DNA of 64,000 nt from Bactericera cockerelli. Lineage: Eukaryota > Arthropoda > Insecta > Hemiptera > Triozidae. Below, in pieces: positions 51,467 through 61,700 of this stretch. How positions within the stretch are numbered: the stretch's first letter is position 1; each line of letters begins with the position of its first letter. Location: NCBI GenBank assembly GCA_024516035.1, contig JAMCCL010000123.1, positions 1-64,000 on the forward strand, in the 5' to 3' direction. A program made the translations under genes and the position numbers. The notes below the pieces were generated by a model. The model saw only the letters and a list, made by a program, of their open reading frames with translations. It searched no databases and was not told the origin of the DNA.

Positions 51467-53948
51467 TTACAAGTTACAAATGATTACAAGTTTAAGATGT
51501 AATGAAGTTATTTTAGTGCGAAGTGTTACATACATTGAGCCATTAGATAAAACGGATAATGTGTTGGGTTTTTTTGAGAAAACCTCATCAAGTGTCAGGT
51601 ACACTTTTTCAATTGAATGTTTAACCTGATACGCTACATAATGAAAATCGAAGCCTAGATTTGTAAGCTGAGAACAAGATAAAAAAACGGCACTATTGGC
51701 TTTGTTGATGTAAATATCCTCTACCTGAACAAGCTGTGGCTCTATGTCAGAAAACAAGAGGTCAGCTATCAAAATACTTTTCTCATTGATTTTTTCACAA
51801 TCGCTCACGACCCATTTAACACAATAAATATCAGAGGGATAAATGTCGGGGAACACTTTTTTTAGGCTTTCAAATTTTCCCAAGTCTATTAATGTGGCTT
51901 TTCCACAATCTAGACCAGCAGGCTTACAGATGTTTAGGAAGAACCCGTGCATTGTTAACTGATGCCTCACGGCTACAGTTTTACAAATATTAATCCGACT
52001 ACAAGCTGCTCGGGCTGCTATTTTTGACACTCTATGCTTTGCCTCAAATCGCATTGTCGAAACCCTTGCCAGTGGACCAAATTTTAAAAACATGGCGGGA
52101 TAATGGAGAAGAAAATGAAATTTTGGTTTCAGAGTATCATTAGTTACTTCTCTGTATAGTTCTAAGAAGTACTCAACAGAGTCTTTTAGCTGTACAACAT
52201 CAGCAGGAGTTACTTTCTCAGTCATAATTCGGTCCAATACTTCACGTAACTGACGGTACAGTTCCCAGACTTTATCCTCTTCAGATATGTATTCACCCAC
52301 TAGTAAAGCGAAATATCTTACAAAAACCATCATTTCTGAGCCCGTACATTTCAATTTAATTTTTGATGTGTCATCATCATGAATTATATTGACGGGTTTG
52401 TTTATTTTATCAGGGCCGTAATCAAAGGAAAAGACAATACCCTTTAAAACGGACGTAGACACAGCTTTTACCGTTTTAACAATGTAATTTACAACAAAGG
52501 ACATAACATATTTACAACAGCCCTCAAGATAGTCATGTAAAATATCAACTGCCACATTTTCAAATAAATTAAAATGTTTTAGGTCTAAGAAAACACACTT
52601 TTCTTTTAAACCTGTCAACGATGTGTCATCCTGCTCTAAATGCATATCGTAAGATTCCATGTTTCGCAATAATGATTTATCTTCTACAACCATAGTACCT
52701 AGTCGAGCTCTGTCCGCAGAGCAAATGCGACAACAATAATTTGCAACAAAACTTTCTACAAACCCCAAAATTCCATTCAAACCCAGATTGTCACCTGTTA
52801 AGCAAACCACATGGAATTTTACGATACCATCAAAGTGACTATTTTTTAACTTAACCCCTAAAATACTTAAGCTATTAAGAGTGTCAATGATTTTCTGAAA
52901 AACTGCCTTATTGCCAAACGCACGGCGATCATGTGCATGAAAAACTCCCAATATGAGAATATTAATCAACTTCGAACTCCACTTAGGAGGCAGGAAAGGT
53001 AAGCCTACATAAACTCCAGCTAACTTTTGCACACCTGCATGACTTGAGAGCGCATTGTTCGGCTCGTACTCGTCAAAGTACAGTGTTAGCGGTAAATGTA
53101 ATTCATTATTCGAATTTTTGAAATTTTGGGATTTCCATGTCGAGCCATGGACAATATTTTTCAACAAGGTGGACGGGCATTCATTCAGGCTATTTAAATA
53201 CTCAGAAATATCTTCAAAAATATAATCAATGGATAAGAAATTTTTCAACACTAAATCTATCGGTATGATTTGCATTGTACAAGGTACTTGACACATTTTT
53301 CCCTTGACAAGTTCTAGGCGTGAACCTATTGTAATTTCTTGAGAAGGTATGAAAGTACCACGTTTTTCAAAGGCTTGGAGTCTTTTATAGTCTGAATTGA
53401 AATTAGTTACTTCACTAGTACCTAATCTCAGAAAATCTTTGACACTCTCGGCAATTCTTAAATGTGAAATATTATGATGTACCAAAAAGTTAACTCCTTG
53501 TAAAATACTCCCATTATAAATCAGCATGAATTGTTCAAAGTCAGACATAAAATTCTGAATAGATGAGCGAGGTATACCAGGATTTGTGTACAAAGATGAC
53601 ACAAAACGAAGTATACCCTCTTGAATTTTTTTTTTTTGTTTCACTCAGAATTAGTGTCAATTCTGCGTTTACAGCAAGGCTTATAGTGGTTCCAGGATCA
53701 AGACTAACAGAATCTAAATATCTAGCCTCTGGTACCATCGAACTTTCATCTAAGAAATGATGAACATGCTGACTTAATAAATGGCGACGTAACGAATTTG
53801 ATGAGGAAAAATGCCTAAAGCAAAATTCTTGGCCACACGTATATTGTGCTATTACATTTCGTTTACGTGCAATACAAGATTGTTTAATGTGGTCTATCAG
53901 TTTAGGCACATTATCAAACTCTTTCTTACAATCATAACAAATGAACAT
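51467..53948 (-). CDS. Gene B: C2H2 zinc-finger, TNP2/CACTA-like transposase, one frameshift
   Basis: The gene starts at ATG 53948 and would encode about 826 residues. Residues 4-25 form a C2HC finger (C4, C7, H20, C25) and 38-61 a C-x4-C-x12-H-x4-H finger. At about residue 104 a run of 12 A (53626-53637) shifts the frame; 11 would join both parts smoothly (LSETKKK then IQEG). The second part is open for about 724 codons. It shows LYFDEYEPNN (D near 290), SSHAGVQKL, LPPKWSSKLINI, GDNLGLNGILGF (near 385), CCRIC, VAVDILHDYLEG (near 470) and KFHFLLHYPAMFLKFGPLARVSTMRFEAKH (near 635). This order is that of a large metazoan family of finger-bearing proteins and recalls plant CACTA TNP2. Transposase function is inference. 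The A run may be a real mutation, a slippage site or a sequencing error. Confidence 0.8.
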
Positions 53949-53972
53949 TTTTTAAAAACAATAAAGGAACCT

Positions 53973-53998
53973 TAAATTTCAATTTCTATTCATCCCTG
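53973..53998. repeat. 26-base inverted repeat, left copy
   Basis: This segment (from TAAATTTCAATTTC to CATCCCTG) matches the reverse complement of 60740-60765 in 25 of 26 positions. It lies between gene A's stop and gene B's start codon, 25 bases before the gene B ATG. Confidence 0.7.
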
Positions 53999-54010
53999 CA
54001 AATCTACTCC

Positions 54011-54298
54011 CTAGATATGTGCCTGAAGACCTAAATTTGTTAAAAGAGTTTTACATGGGGAATGAAGTCTATCATGTTCTGTTTTAATTTGATAGACTCC
54101 TCTCTGGAGAGCAAGCCAAATGTGATTGCTCTCTTCTGGGTAATGAGTGTGACACACAAAGAATATTTGAAAACACAAATGTACTGCATCCAATATGGTT
54201 TGTCTTTCATACATAATGTCATCAACTATTACATATATGGATTCAGGATTTGTGAAGTTCCCCACATACAAAACATAAGGTAGTATGGGTCTCTTCTT
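54011..54298 (-). CDS. Gene A exon 5
   Basis: Acceptor CACTTCAG, then 95 codons and a stop. Encodes KKRPILPYVLYVGN through to the C-terminus QAHI. It is phase 0. There is no poly(A) signal between its stop and the gene B start codon. Confidence 0.75.
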   Translation of the reverse strand, partial: KKRPILPYVLYVGNFTNPESIYVIVDDIMYERQTILDAVHLCFQIFFVCHTHYPEESNHIWLALQRGVYQIKTEHDRLHSPCKTLLTNLGLQAHI

Positions 54299-55160
54299 CT
54301 GAAGTGCAAACTCTGTTTTTTTTAGCCTTTCACTAATTAAATTTGATGAGGAAAGTACCTGTAAGATGAATCCATTCCGTACTTCTGTTCATGGGCGTAG
54401 CCAGCATCCGCTCTAGGGGGGGGCAACTAAGATATCCGTGTCGAAAGTGGGGGGGGGGGGGTGTGGAGTCCTTTGGGTGCGGAAAAAGGCAGTGGAAGCG
54501 ATTTGTTTTGTTGTTGTTGAAATCCAAAGGTCCCACAAGAAACTGAATATATATTTGTAATTTGTACCTATACATACGAGTAATTTGTAATTTTACATGT
54601 AATTTGTACCTCGTACAACGAATACAGACAGCTTTTCTTCTCTCTCAATAATATTTTAGAACAGGCTTTTTATTTATTGAATGGAATACAGGTATCAATG
54701 TTATTGAAACTTATTTGATGCAATGTTAATTTCTAAAAAAAAAAAATTAAAAGCGCATTACTTTTGAGGTTTTTTAGTATAAATCTCGATTCGTCGCGAG
54801 GACATATACTTTATTAATTATTATACATATTTAGAACCGCAATTTTATTGCGAATCTAAAACTGTGCCGATCGTAACAATTTGGGTAATTGGGTAGTACT
54901 TTTTGAGCGAGGAGCCTTTTTGTACGGTCGAAACGTTGAAAATTGCCGTAACGAAAAATCTTTATTGACCTATATTGACCCTACCTTGACCGATTTAAGA
55001 AAAAAAAAAGTTACTACTAATTGCAACTTTTAGAGACAAAGCTTTTAATATGCAACACATTAGGTCAAAAGGTCAAAAAGTAGGTCAAAATTAAAAAAAA
55101 AATTGAACTGTTTTTCATTTTTTTTCAATCTTTCATTATTTTGACCTATTTGCCCTTTAA

Positions 55161-55698
55161 CACTTTCACCGCCAACTGTATTTTCGACTATTTTCATTCA
55201 TAGGCCAGGCGTGATTTTGATGTGGTGATACTTCAAAGTCTGGCTGGGGCACTATAAACAGGGAGTAGACCAGCATTGGCTTGGTTCTGGGGGCCCTTGT
55301 CAATTATTAGCCTCTTAGTAAAGACAGTGGTAGAAGTACTGAGTCATTCCTCCACAGTCTGGCTACCATCGTTCACGATGACGCCACCCTATGATGATGA
55401 TGATACTTCAAAGTATCACTGGCCTGGGGAAGAGATTTTTGATACGCCATGTCTTGGCGTATCAAAAATCTTGGCGTAGACATGAAATCCTTCAAAGAAT
55501 TTGACATGTTCTTGGATACTGCTAGGCCAGAGCAACACATTCCTCATGTTAAACATATAGAAAGTGTTACTCACAAGTATCACCAGCGTCTTATAGAAGA
55601 CTCTGTGGGTGATACTTTGAAGTATCACCATGTTCATACTAGCGCATAATAGCGCAGAGCCAGGTGATACTTCCATGTATCACCTGGCGCTGAAAGTG
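55161..55698. mobile_element. piggyBac-like MITE nested in the transposon
   Basis: 14-base terminal inverted repeats CACTTTCACCGCCA and CACTTTCAGCGCCA (read inward) match at 13 positions. TTAA precedes the left end (55157-55160) and TAAA follows the right end, which would be a mutated TTAA duplication. Inside are several palindromes built on GTGATACTTCAAAGTATCAC and a pair of GATACGCCAAGACATGGCGTATC-like arms around 55440-55465. There is no coding frame. Confidence 0.6.
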
Positions 55699-55811
55699 TA
55701 AAAAAAATCTGAAATTTTAATAGCAAAAAATAGAAGACATTTGTGTGGTTTTACAAAAAAAAATATCTTGTTACTATAAAGTTAACGCCCTTAAATAAGC
55801 CGGCAAAAACA

Positions 55812-56432
55812 GGTCTGACGCAAAAAATTCGCAGCAAAATTGACTATGGTTTCCTTATATTCTGCTCTGTTCATAAAACAAACTGTCACCAACTTGAAAG
55901 AGTTCAGAAGTTCCTGGTAGGCAAACTCTATGATAGATTCCTGACTCACAGAACTTACTACTCGTACCCTTCTATCTGCACTCACTTCCGTATCAAAGAA
56001 TTAGTTCTGAGGAGAGATGTATCAATCTGTGTCTTCCTACATAAAAATATCCTCAATCAAATATGCTGTAGTTCTTTTGTATCAAGTATGAGCCTGAAAG
56101 TAAGAACCAGGGTAGCTCGAAGACAGTGGGAGCTTTTCCTACCTCCTTCTGAAAAAACCAATCCTTGGAACTACATCTTCTCTATGGGCAACTTCCTTTT
56201 CAGAAACAACATTGATGTTTTCTGCATTAGCCATAGTGCACTCAAATCCTCAATCGAAGAGGTCTTATCTTAATACTTGTATAATGGATCTTTCTTCTTA
56301 TCCAATTATACCTATATACTATAATTTATATTAAAAATTATTATATCTTTTATCTATTTCCTAAGGTCTACATTGTAATAGAGTACCAATAAACTTGTTA
56401 TGTAAACCTTGTAAAAATAAATAAATAAATAC
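55812..56432 (+). mobile_element. 5'-truncated LINE 3' end with AAAT tail
   Basis: An open frame to TAA at 56271-56273 encodes the C-terminal end of a non-LTR polyprotein (SKIDYGFLIFCS, then HQLERVQKFLVGK, the thumb/C-terminal pattern of CR1/Jockey-type RTs). A ~140-base A+T-rich 3'UTR with AATAAA at about 56388 follows, and then (AAAT)n. The RT catalytic part is absent. Type differs from the element at 42410. Confidence 0.7.
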
Positions 56433-58010
56433 ACATTGCCGAAATTTGACCTAAATTTGCCTTAAAAGTTTTTTGGCCTTAACTCGAGATTAGTTGCCTT
56501 GACCTACATCGTTAATGGCATTTTTGAATTTTCCAGGTCAATGCGCATCGAATGATATATAATAGGTCTACTTTCGATAAAATTTTACAGTCACTTGGGG
56601 CAAATTAAAATTTTCCGAAAATTTTAATCAATGAACCGGCCCCGCCCACATGGACTGGGTTATATATGAAGCTTTTCTTTTAAAAAATTCTTGTAGCTGA
56701 CAATTTTCCGGTTCGATCGATATGCAATATGCCCTGTTAACGTTTATAATAGCCCCGGAAAACGGCCCGGAAAAATCACTAAAAAAAATTAATTTTTCAA
56801 ATAATTAAAAAAAGTTCAAATGAATTAAAAACATGGTTAACGATTAAAATTTTCAATTTTTTTTTGGCAAAAATGTAGGAAATCACATGGAGAATCACCG
56901 TTCTTGCCTGACCCTCTACCCCCTTTTTTTCAAAAAGCCGAAAAAACGTCTCCTTCTGCCTTAAAACGGCGTTTGAAAAAACCGTTTTAATCGTCGCCTT
57001 GAAATTAAACGATTTTAAGGCTTAAGGCGGTAATGTTATACCTTTTTGGATTTGCGTCGTCGAGGCAAATCGAACGATATGTAACATCATGTGCTTGCGA
57101 CACTTTATCGGTGCATAATCACCGATTGAAAAAGAAGCAGCCATTTTTCAACATATGTCAAACTTTTGACATATCAGTTTAAATTTTAAGCTATTTTTAT
57201 GACATATTCTTGTAGCCCTCGTCTGTACAAACCTAACGCAATAAATTTCAGCCTTTTGTCATTAACACAGCTAGAGTTATGGCGAAAAAACGCAAAAAAA
57301 AATTCAAGCGCCTTTGCACCGCTGGCGCCACCAGATGAAGCGTCAATTTTCTGACAAAAAATGTTCATCTTTTATGGGAAAAGATATTTAGATGACCAAA
57401 TGGCGTCCAAAGGCTACCAAAGTGGCAGGGCAAAACTGGCACGAAAAAAATATCCGTTCTGCACATAACTCGTGAACGGCGCGCGCCACCAAATTTTGGT
57501 ACCACTAAAAGGTGCGCCTACACATTCTACACATTTCATATTCCATACATGTTTGCTTTATCTGCAACACAAAAGGAGTTAGAGCGGCATATATGGCTTT
57601 CCAAAAAAGCCCTAATATGGACCTAATACGGCCCTAGTAGGTGACGAAAAGCCTTAACACTAACTCCAGATAGCGGCCATTCATACCTGTCGCTGGAACC
57701 CAGTTTGAACCTGATCGGCACCAAAAGGCAATTTGCTCGCCCCGATTTTCCATTGGAGCGCCTCACTAATTATATGTATAGCCAGGGAGAGCTTTGATAT
57801 TTTTTTTAGGGTCTACTTGATATTTTTACCCTTTTAAAAATCCTTTGATTTTTGATTTTAAGGTTTTTCAATGTTTTTTTTTTCTCGAAAAATATTTTTC
57901 GAAAAAAATCATATGTAAATTTAGGTTGCCCCTTCCATGTTGCATACTATTGAGGTTTCTCTAGGGGGGGGGCAGCTGCCCCCCCCTGCCCCCCCCTGGC
58001 TACGCCCATG

Positions 58011-58490
58011 CTTCTGTTCGTGATGGCTTCCAAGATTCTTTCCTCACTGTCTTCTGGCTGGGAGTGTCGGTTATAAATGGAAGAAAAAGAAGACACTGTG
58101 CATTCATCGCGTCCACATTACTGTCGGGCGTGATTGCATCAAAAGTATTCCTAAGGATGGAACATGCTTCTTTGTCTCGCAGGGACGCCATTGTATTCAC
58201 CGCTACATGGAGTATGGTTGGTCGCAATTCAAGCATTGCCTTGAAGAGGCTGTCTGCCTTGTCTGGATAGAGATGCTCAAAGTCTATTTCAAACAGTCTG
58301 GCTCCCAAGGAGGATTTCAAGACCGGGAATGTCTGAAAGTACTCCAGGATTGATGTGTACTTGGGTTTTCCCTCCGACAAGCAGGCCATCCGTACAGCAG
58401 ACGTATCCTGCCATCTCTTTGTGATTGTTTCCAAATCTTCTTGCCCAGTCACTCCTTGCAACCACGTCAAATATCCACTGCAAGGTGATT
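58011..58490 (-). CDS. Gene A exon 4, main part
   Basis: Acceptor CTGCTTTCAG at 58491-58500, entry in phase 1 (G|AA). Encodes ESPCSGYLTWLQG ... SILEYFQTFPVL ... WKPSRTE, after which the inserted transposon begins. The remaining 23 bases of the exon resume at 54381. Confidence 0.8.
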
Positions 58491-58689
58491 CTGAAAGCAG
58501 AAATAGAAGAAAATTAGCAAGAGATAAAAAAGAGAAAGTGATGGAAAAATTGAGACTTTCCTTCTTCCTTCATTAAAAACGTAACGAAAAAGTTATAGAT
58601 ATCAAAAAAGTATCGAAATAGACCCCCATTATTTTTCAATTCTGAACTATTTTATATTCAAGTTAAGAAACGTCGCGCATAGATGGTAA

Positions 58690-58871
58690 TTGGATGGGTT
58701 ACCATCCAGGTATCACCCATGTGATGCTGGCTAGTCCCGGCCCCACTCAGGCTGGGTGAGGTTAACGTGAGTAGCTAGAATTGGTAAACCTAGCGCATGG
58801 AGGGTAAAACCCCCGTTGTGATATGACCTTAGCAGTTGAAAGCGACGTTGAATCCTACCTAAAAAAAAAAA
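58690..58871 (+). mobile_element. 5S-derived SINE, 5'-truncated, in gene A intron 3
   Basis: It begins in the 5S box C region (TTGGATGGGTTACC, 58690-58703). It continues with GGCCCCACTCAGGCTGGGTG, GGAGGGTAAAACCCCCGTTG and GCAGTTGAAAGCGACGTTGA, then an A run ending at 58871. It is the same family as the complete copy at 63126-63400, on the + strand and thus antisense to gene A. Confidence 0.85.
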
Positions 58872-58894
58872 GTATATTCTATTCTATGACTTAC

Positions 58895-59672
58895 CAACTT
58901 CAGAGAAGACATCCTTGGTGACTCCATGGGCAGCAGAATCTTCATCAGATGTCATTTGGACCGAGCTCTTTCTCCTTCTTTTATTTACTACTTCATTCCC
59001 TTGATTTTTTAATGTTTTTTGTCTCAACCGTCTGCCCGCTTCGTAAAGAAGTCCACTGGCGACAATTTTTGGGGACACGTCGGTTGGAGGTTTATAGGGA
59101 GAATACCAAGAAGCTTTGGCTTCTTCTAGGAATAAAGAGCAAATTTGGGTGGCCAACAATGTATATTCAACACTAGATATATGTCTTTCGGGACATGGAG
59201 ACAAAATTCTCTCTATTACTGTACGGGCAACATTACGTCTTTCGTGGCTGGATTCCAATTTGCTTTTAATAAGATAAGCTTTCATAGAAGGGCTATGTTC
59301 TAAAGATGCTCTTACAAAATTTGAATCAATTACCAAGTACTCCTGGCTTGGAGTACTTGTGTTTTGCATTACTGGAGGACTTTGCACAAGTGACCCACTG
59401 AGAGAGTCATTGAAAGAGGGGGAATCTAAGAACACATTACTGGTATTTGAATTAGTGGAACATGTCCAGTTAGTAAATTGCGAGGATTGGGACTCGGTCC
59501 ATGACGAAGATGGCGTAGATGTGAGGACGTTTGCATTCCAGTTGTCCGTGTCAGCAGATAACTGCACATTGGAGAAAAACGTTGCTGCTGGTGTAGCGTC
59601 AGAAGATAACGTTGCTGCTGTCTGATAGTGTACGTTATCTGTGTCCGCCGTGTTCTGCGTGTTCTCCGTATC
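58895..59672 (-). CDS. Gene A exon 3
   Basis: 778 bases, open throughout, phase 0 in and 1 out. The acceptor is TTTTTCCCAG and the donor GTAAGT at 58894. The first ~100 residues are Ser/Thr/Asn/Gln-rich (DTENTQNTADTDN ... SPPVMQNTST); the rest is the conserved helical block ending in a basic KNQGNEVVNKRRRKSS stretch that could be a nuclear localisation signal. Confidence 0.8.
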
Positions 59673-59793
59673 CTGGGAAAAAGACGAATTGAATCAAAAA
59701 CTGGCGGCCATCATCAACTTGCTTAAGCAATAAAACCCACACGCACACATGAGTACACACACATGTAGAAAGGACTCGTGAGTAATGAAGGTA

Positions 59794-60081
59794 CAGTAGA
59801 ACCTCGACATACCGTAATTCAAGGGATATGGCCTATTTTTCAAGTATAGTAAAAGCATTATCAGTCATGTCAGGAGTCAGCGCATGTGAAAACTCGACTT
59901 CCTAAACTTAAAATATTACGTTGTATAGAGGTCCAGAAAATTACGTTGTTTAGAGGTAAGTTCACCTTTTGTTTTCTTTTACATTGTATAGAGTTTTCCT
60001 ATTCTGTGAGGAAGGGAAAGTAAGATTTCAACGTTATATCAAGGTTTACGCTGTATCGAGGTACGTTATATCAAGGTTCTA
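59794..60081. mobile_element. pogo/Tigger-like MITE in gene A intron 2
   Basis: Starts CAGTAGAACCTCGACATACC just after TA, which is the classic pogo/Tigger-type end, and closes with CGTTATATCAAGGTTCTA, a diverged inverted copy. It is ~290 bp long with no coding frame, and internal words ACGTTGTATAGAGGT repeat. Confidence 0.7.
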
Positions 60082-60158
60082 ACCCCCTCCCACCCACACA
60101 CACTCGGTATCAAGGGAAATCTCATTTTAAAACCATCTGTATTGAAAGTCGATCTTAC

Positions 60159-60274
60159 CTGCACCCATTGATCTCGTTTTTGCATTAATGTCATGACGTC
60201 ACCCATGCAGTCTATCAACCTGTAACACTGATCTTCTTTCAGCACTCGAAGGAGTTGCGGAGTTATTTTGTGTC
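60159..60274 (-). CDS. Gene A exon 2 (second half of SAM domain)
   Basis: 116 bases between acceptor TTTCAG and donor GTAAGATC. Encodes HKITPQLLRVLKEDQCYRLI then DCMGDVMTLMQKRDQWVQ, the C-terminal helices of a SAM fold. Confidence 0.8.
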
Positions 60275-60613
60275 CTGAAACATAGAAAGATGAAACTAAT
60301 TAATAAAAGATAGAAACACTACTAACTTTTGAGGCTAATAAGTCTCTTAATGTTCTTCATGACTGAAACAAATGGCAATCTTCAAGATTTCAAATTGGCA
60401 ATAGTGCAATTTCTCAATCCCTAAGACTGCTAGCCTTTTGTACCATTGAATAACAACTTTTTTTAACCATTATTTTTAGTTTGTCAAATTTAATATTTTA
60501 TTATTGATAGTAAAAGAAAATGGCGATTAGTTTATTTGTTCTCACAGTATGCTTTGGTTGGTTTTAGGTTAAACATCACCAGTAATAAATTGAAGTATGA
60601 ATTTTCTACTTAC

Positions 60614-60686
60614 TTTCAAACAATTCTACGTATTCTGCTAGGTCCCATTGTCGAAGAAGATCGCCAGTTGTTACTAATGACTCCAT
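60614..60686 (-). CDS. Gene A exon 1 (start and first half of SAM domain)
   Basis: ATG 60686 gives MESLVTTGDLLRQWDLAEYV followed by ELFE, then donor A|GTAAGT at 60613 (phase 1). No promoter motif is evident upstream. Confidence 0.8.
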
Positions 60687-60739
60687 GGTCTCAGAAGGTT
60701 ATGCAGAGATGAATAGTTGTTTACAAAAGTAGGTACGTA

Positions 60740-60765
60740 CAGGGATAAATAGAAATTGAAATTTA
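60740..60765. repeat. 26-base inverted repeat, right copy
   Basis: From CAGGGATAAATAG to AAATTTA. It is the inverted partner of 53973-53998 with one mismatch and lies 53 bases upstream of the gene A start codon, so the pair brackets gene A. Confidence 0.7.
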
Positions 60766-60849
60766 TGTCTATTTAAATTAAATTCAACATGTTTCTAAAG
60801 TTAAACTATACTAGTAATTTCAAGTTATGTTAAAACTTATATGAATGTT

Positions 60850-61130
60850 GTTGTTGTTGTTGTTGTAGCCAGCTTGGCTACAACTGGAGGGGTGAGTGAT
60901 GGTCTCCAGCCAACTTTATTTTAAAGTTGGCTCGTCCTGAACCACATATTTTTATGTGCGATCAACCATCATGAGGACTTGGACTTTTCTTTATAAGCCA
61001 TTAAACCCATAGGAAACTGCAAGCTAGCCTGGCTTGTAAGGGTTGGCTAGTCAGTTCTCTGTTTATGGTCCTCTAGCGAGACACTGGTTTTCTCCCTGTT
61101 TAACGTCCCCCAGCCAGACGTATATGAATG
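60850..61130 (-). mobile_element. SINE-like element with 12-base target duplication
   Basis: TATATGAATGTT occurs at 60838-60849 and 61131-61142, exactly bounding a 281-base unit. On the - strand the unit starts GTCTGGCTGGGGGACGTTAA and ends with a (CAA)n tail (seen as (TTG)n at 60850-60866). GACGTTAAAC is also part of the 5S-SINE tail, but the head here has no clear pol III boxes. It could be a SINE or a short non-autonomous retroelement of another kind. Confidence 0.75.
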
Positions 61131-61424
61131 TTCACTCTTATTCATTAGTAAAAACTTCACCCTTCACTATGTTAAAATTATTATACTAGGTATTATTATT
61201 TACAAGGTTTTACATTTTTTTAAAACCTACATTACCGACCGGAACTTTGAAACTAACTTATACAGGAACTTTGAAATTGTTAATGTAACCAAGTGTTGAA
61301 ACTGTTATTATTTATTCACCGGTAGGTATTATTAAAAAAAGAATTGATTTGATTTTATTTACCACTTAGATCAAAAACACTTTGAACGAGAAAACACACT
61401 CAAGAGAAAGGTATCCCAGACAGC

Positions 61425-61700
61425 ACGGCAGGTGACTTCCAGTCTGGATTTAAGGTGGAAATATCCAGGTGTATAAAGTCAACTGGACCTCCAGCTGTCC
61501 CGACAGCTGGATTTTTCCATTATGGATTAAATCAGTTGACCAGCCACCTGGATATTTCCAACAAAAATCCATCTAGACTCAGTCACCTGGGCAGTCAGCT
61601 GGAAGTATAACGAATCTCTCCAGCTAGGACATAAATAGAATTTAGTCAGTTGACCAGTCAGCTGGAGATGCTCCACATTTCTCCAGTTTACATAAAACGC
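61425..61700. repeat. CAGCTGG-rich repeat block, possible end of a second element
   Basis: After TATCCCAGACAGCACGGCAG comes a palindrome (TCCAGCTGTC-CC-GACAGCTGGA parts, about 61490-61511). Repeated words CAGTTGACCAGTCAGCTGGA and CACCTGGATATTTCCA follow, in both orientations. The layout (end-like sequence, palindrome with 10-base arms, clustered short repeats) resembles that of 50478-51270 but uses a different motif. Confidence 0.45.

Larger units (their letters stand above)
54390..58010. mobile_element. 3,621-bp DNA transposon inserted in gene A exon 4
   Basis: The 15-base terminal inverted repeats are CATGGGCGTAGCCAG (54390-54404) and its exact complement (57996-58010). The flanking 8-base target duplication is CTTCTGTT at 54382-54389 and 58011-58018. 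G-runs lie just inside both ends. An 8-base duplication with ends starting CA fits hAT- or P-like superfamilies; I cannot choose. No transposase frame is visible, so it is non-autonomous. It carries a nested ~540-bp element (55161-55698) and a LINE 3' fragment (about 55812-56432). The rest is A+T-rich filler with several GCCTTAA-type words. Confidence 0.9.
54011..60686 (-). pseudogene. Gene A: SAM-domain (SAMD3-like) gene, five exons, broken by a transposon
   Basis: Exons read 60686-60614, 60274-60159, 59672-58895, 58490-58011 continued at 54381-54359, and 54298-54011. All junctions are GT-AG and phases (1, 0, 1, 0) fit, giving 1,758 bases: 585 residues plus stop. Residues ~8-63 form a SAM domain (LLRQWDLAEYVELFERHKI ... 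LKEDQCYRLI). A Ser/Thr/Asn-rich linker follows, then a conserved helical part (SMKAYLIKSKLE, RNVARTVIERIL), a block with SILEYFQTFPVL, and a C-terminal LPYVLYVGN ... IYVIVDDIMYE segment. This layout is that of SAMD3-like proteins found beside transposase-like genes in many animals (from memory). A 3,621-bp transposon splits exon 4; its excision plus one target copy restores the frame exactly. The copy is otherwise free of stops. Confidence 0.8.

Noticed and set aside
58064..59625. + strand frames across gene A exons 3 and 4
   Set aside because: They are antisense shadows of exons supported by splice sites and phase.
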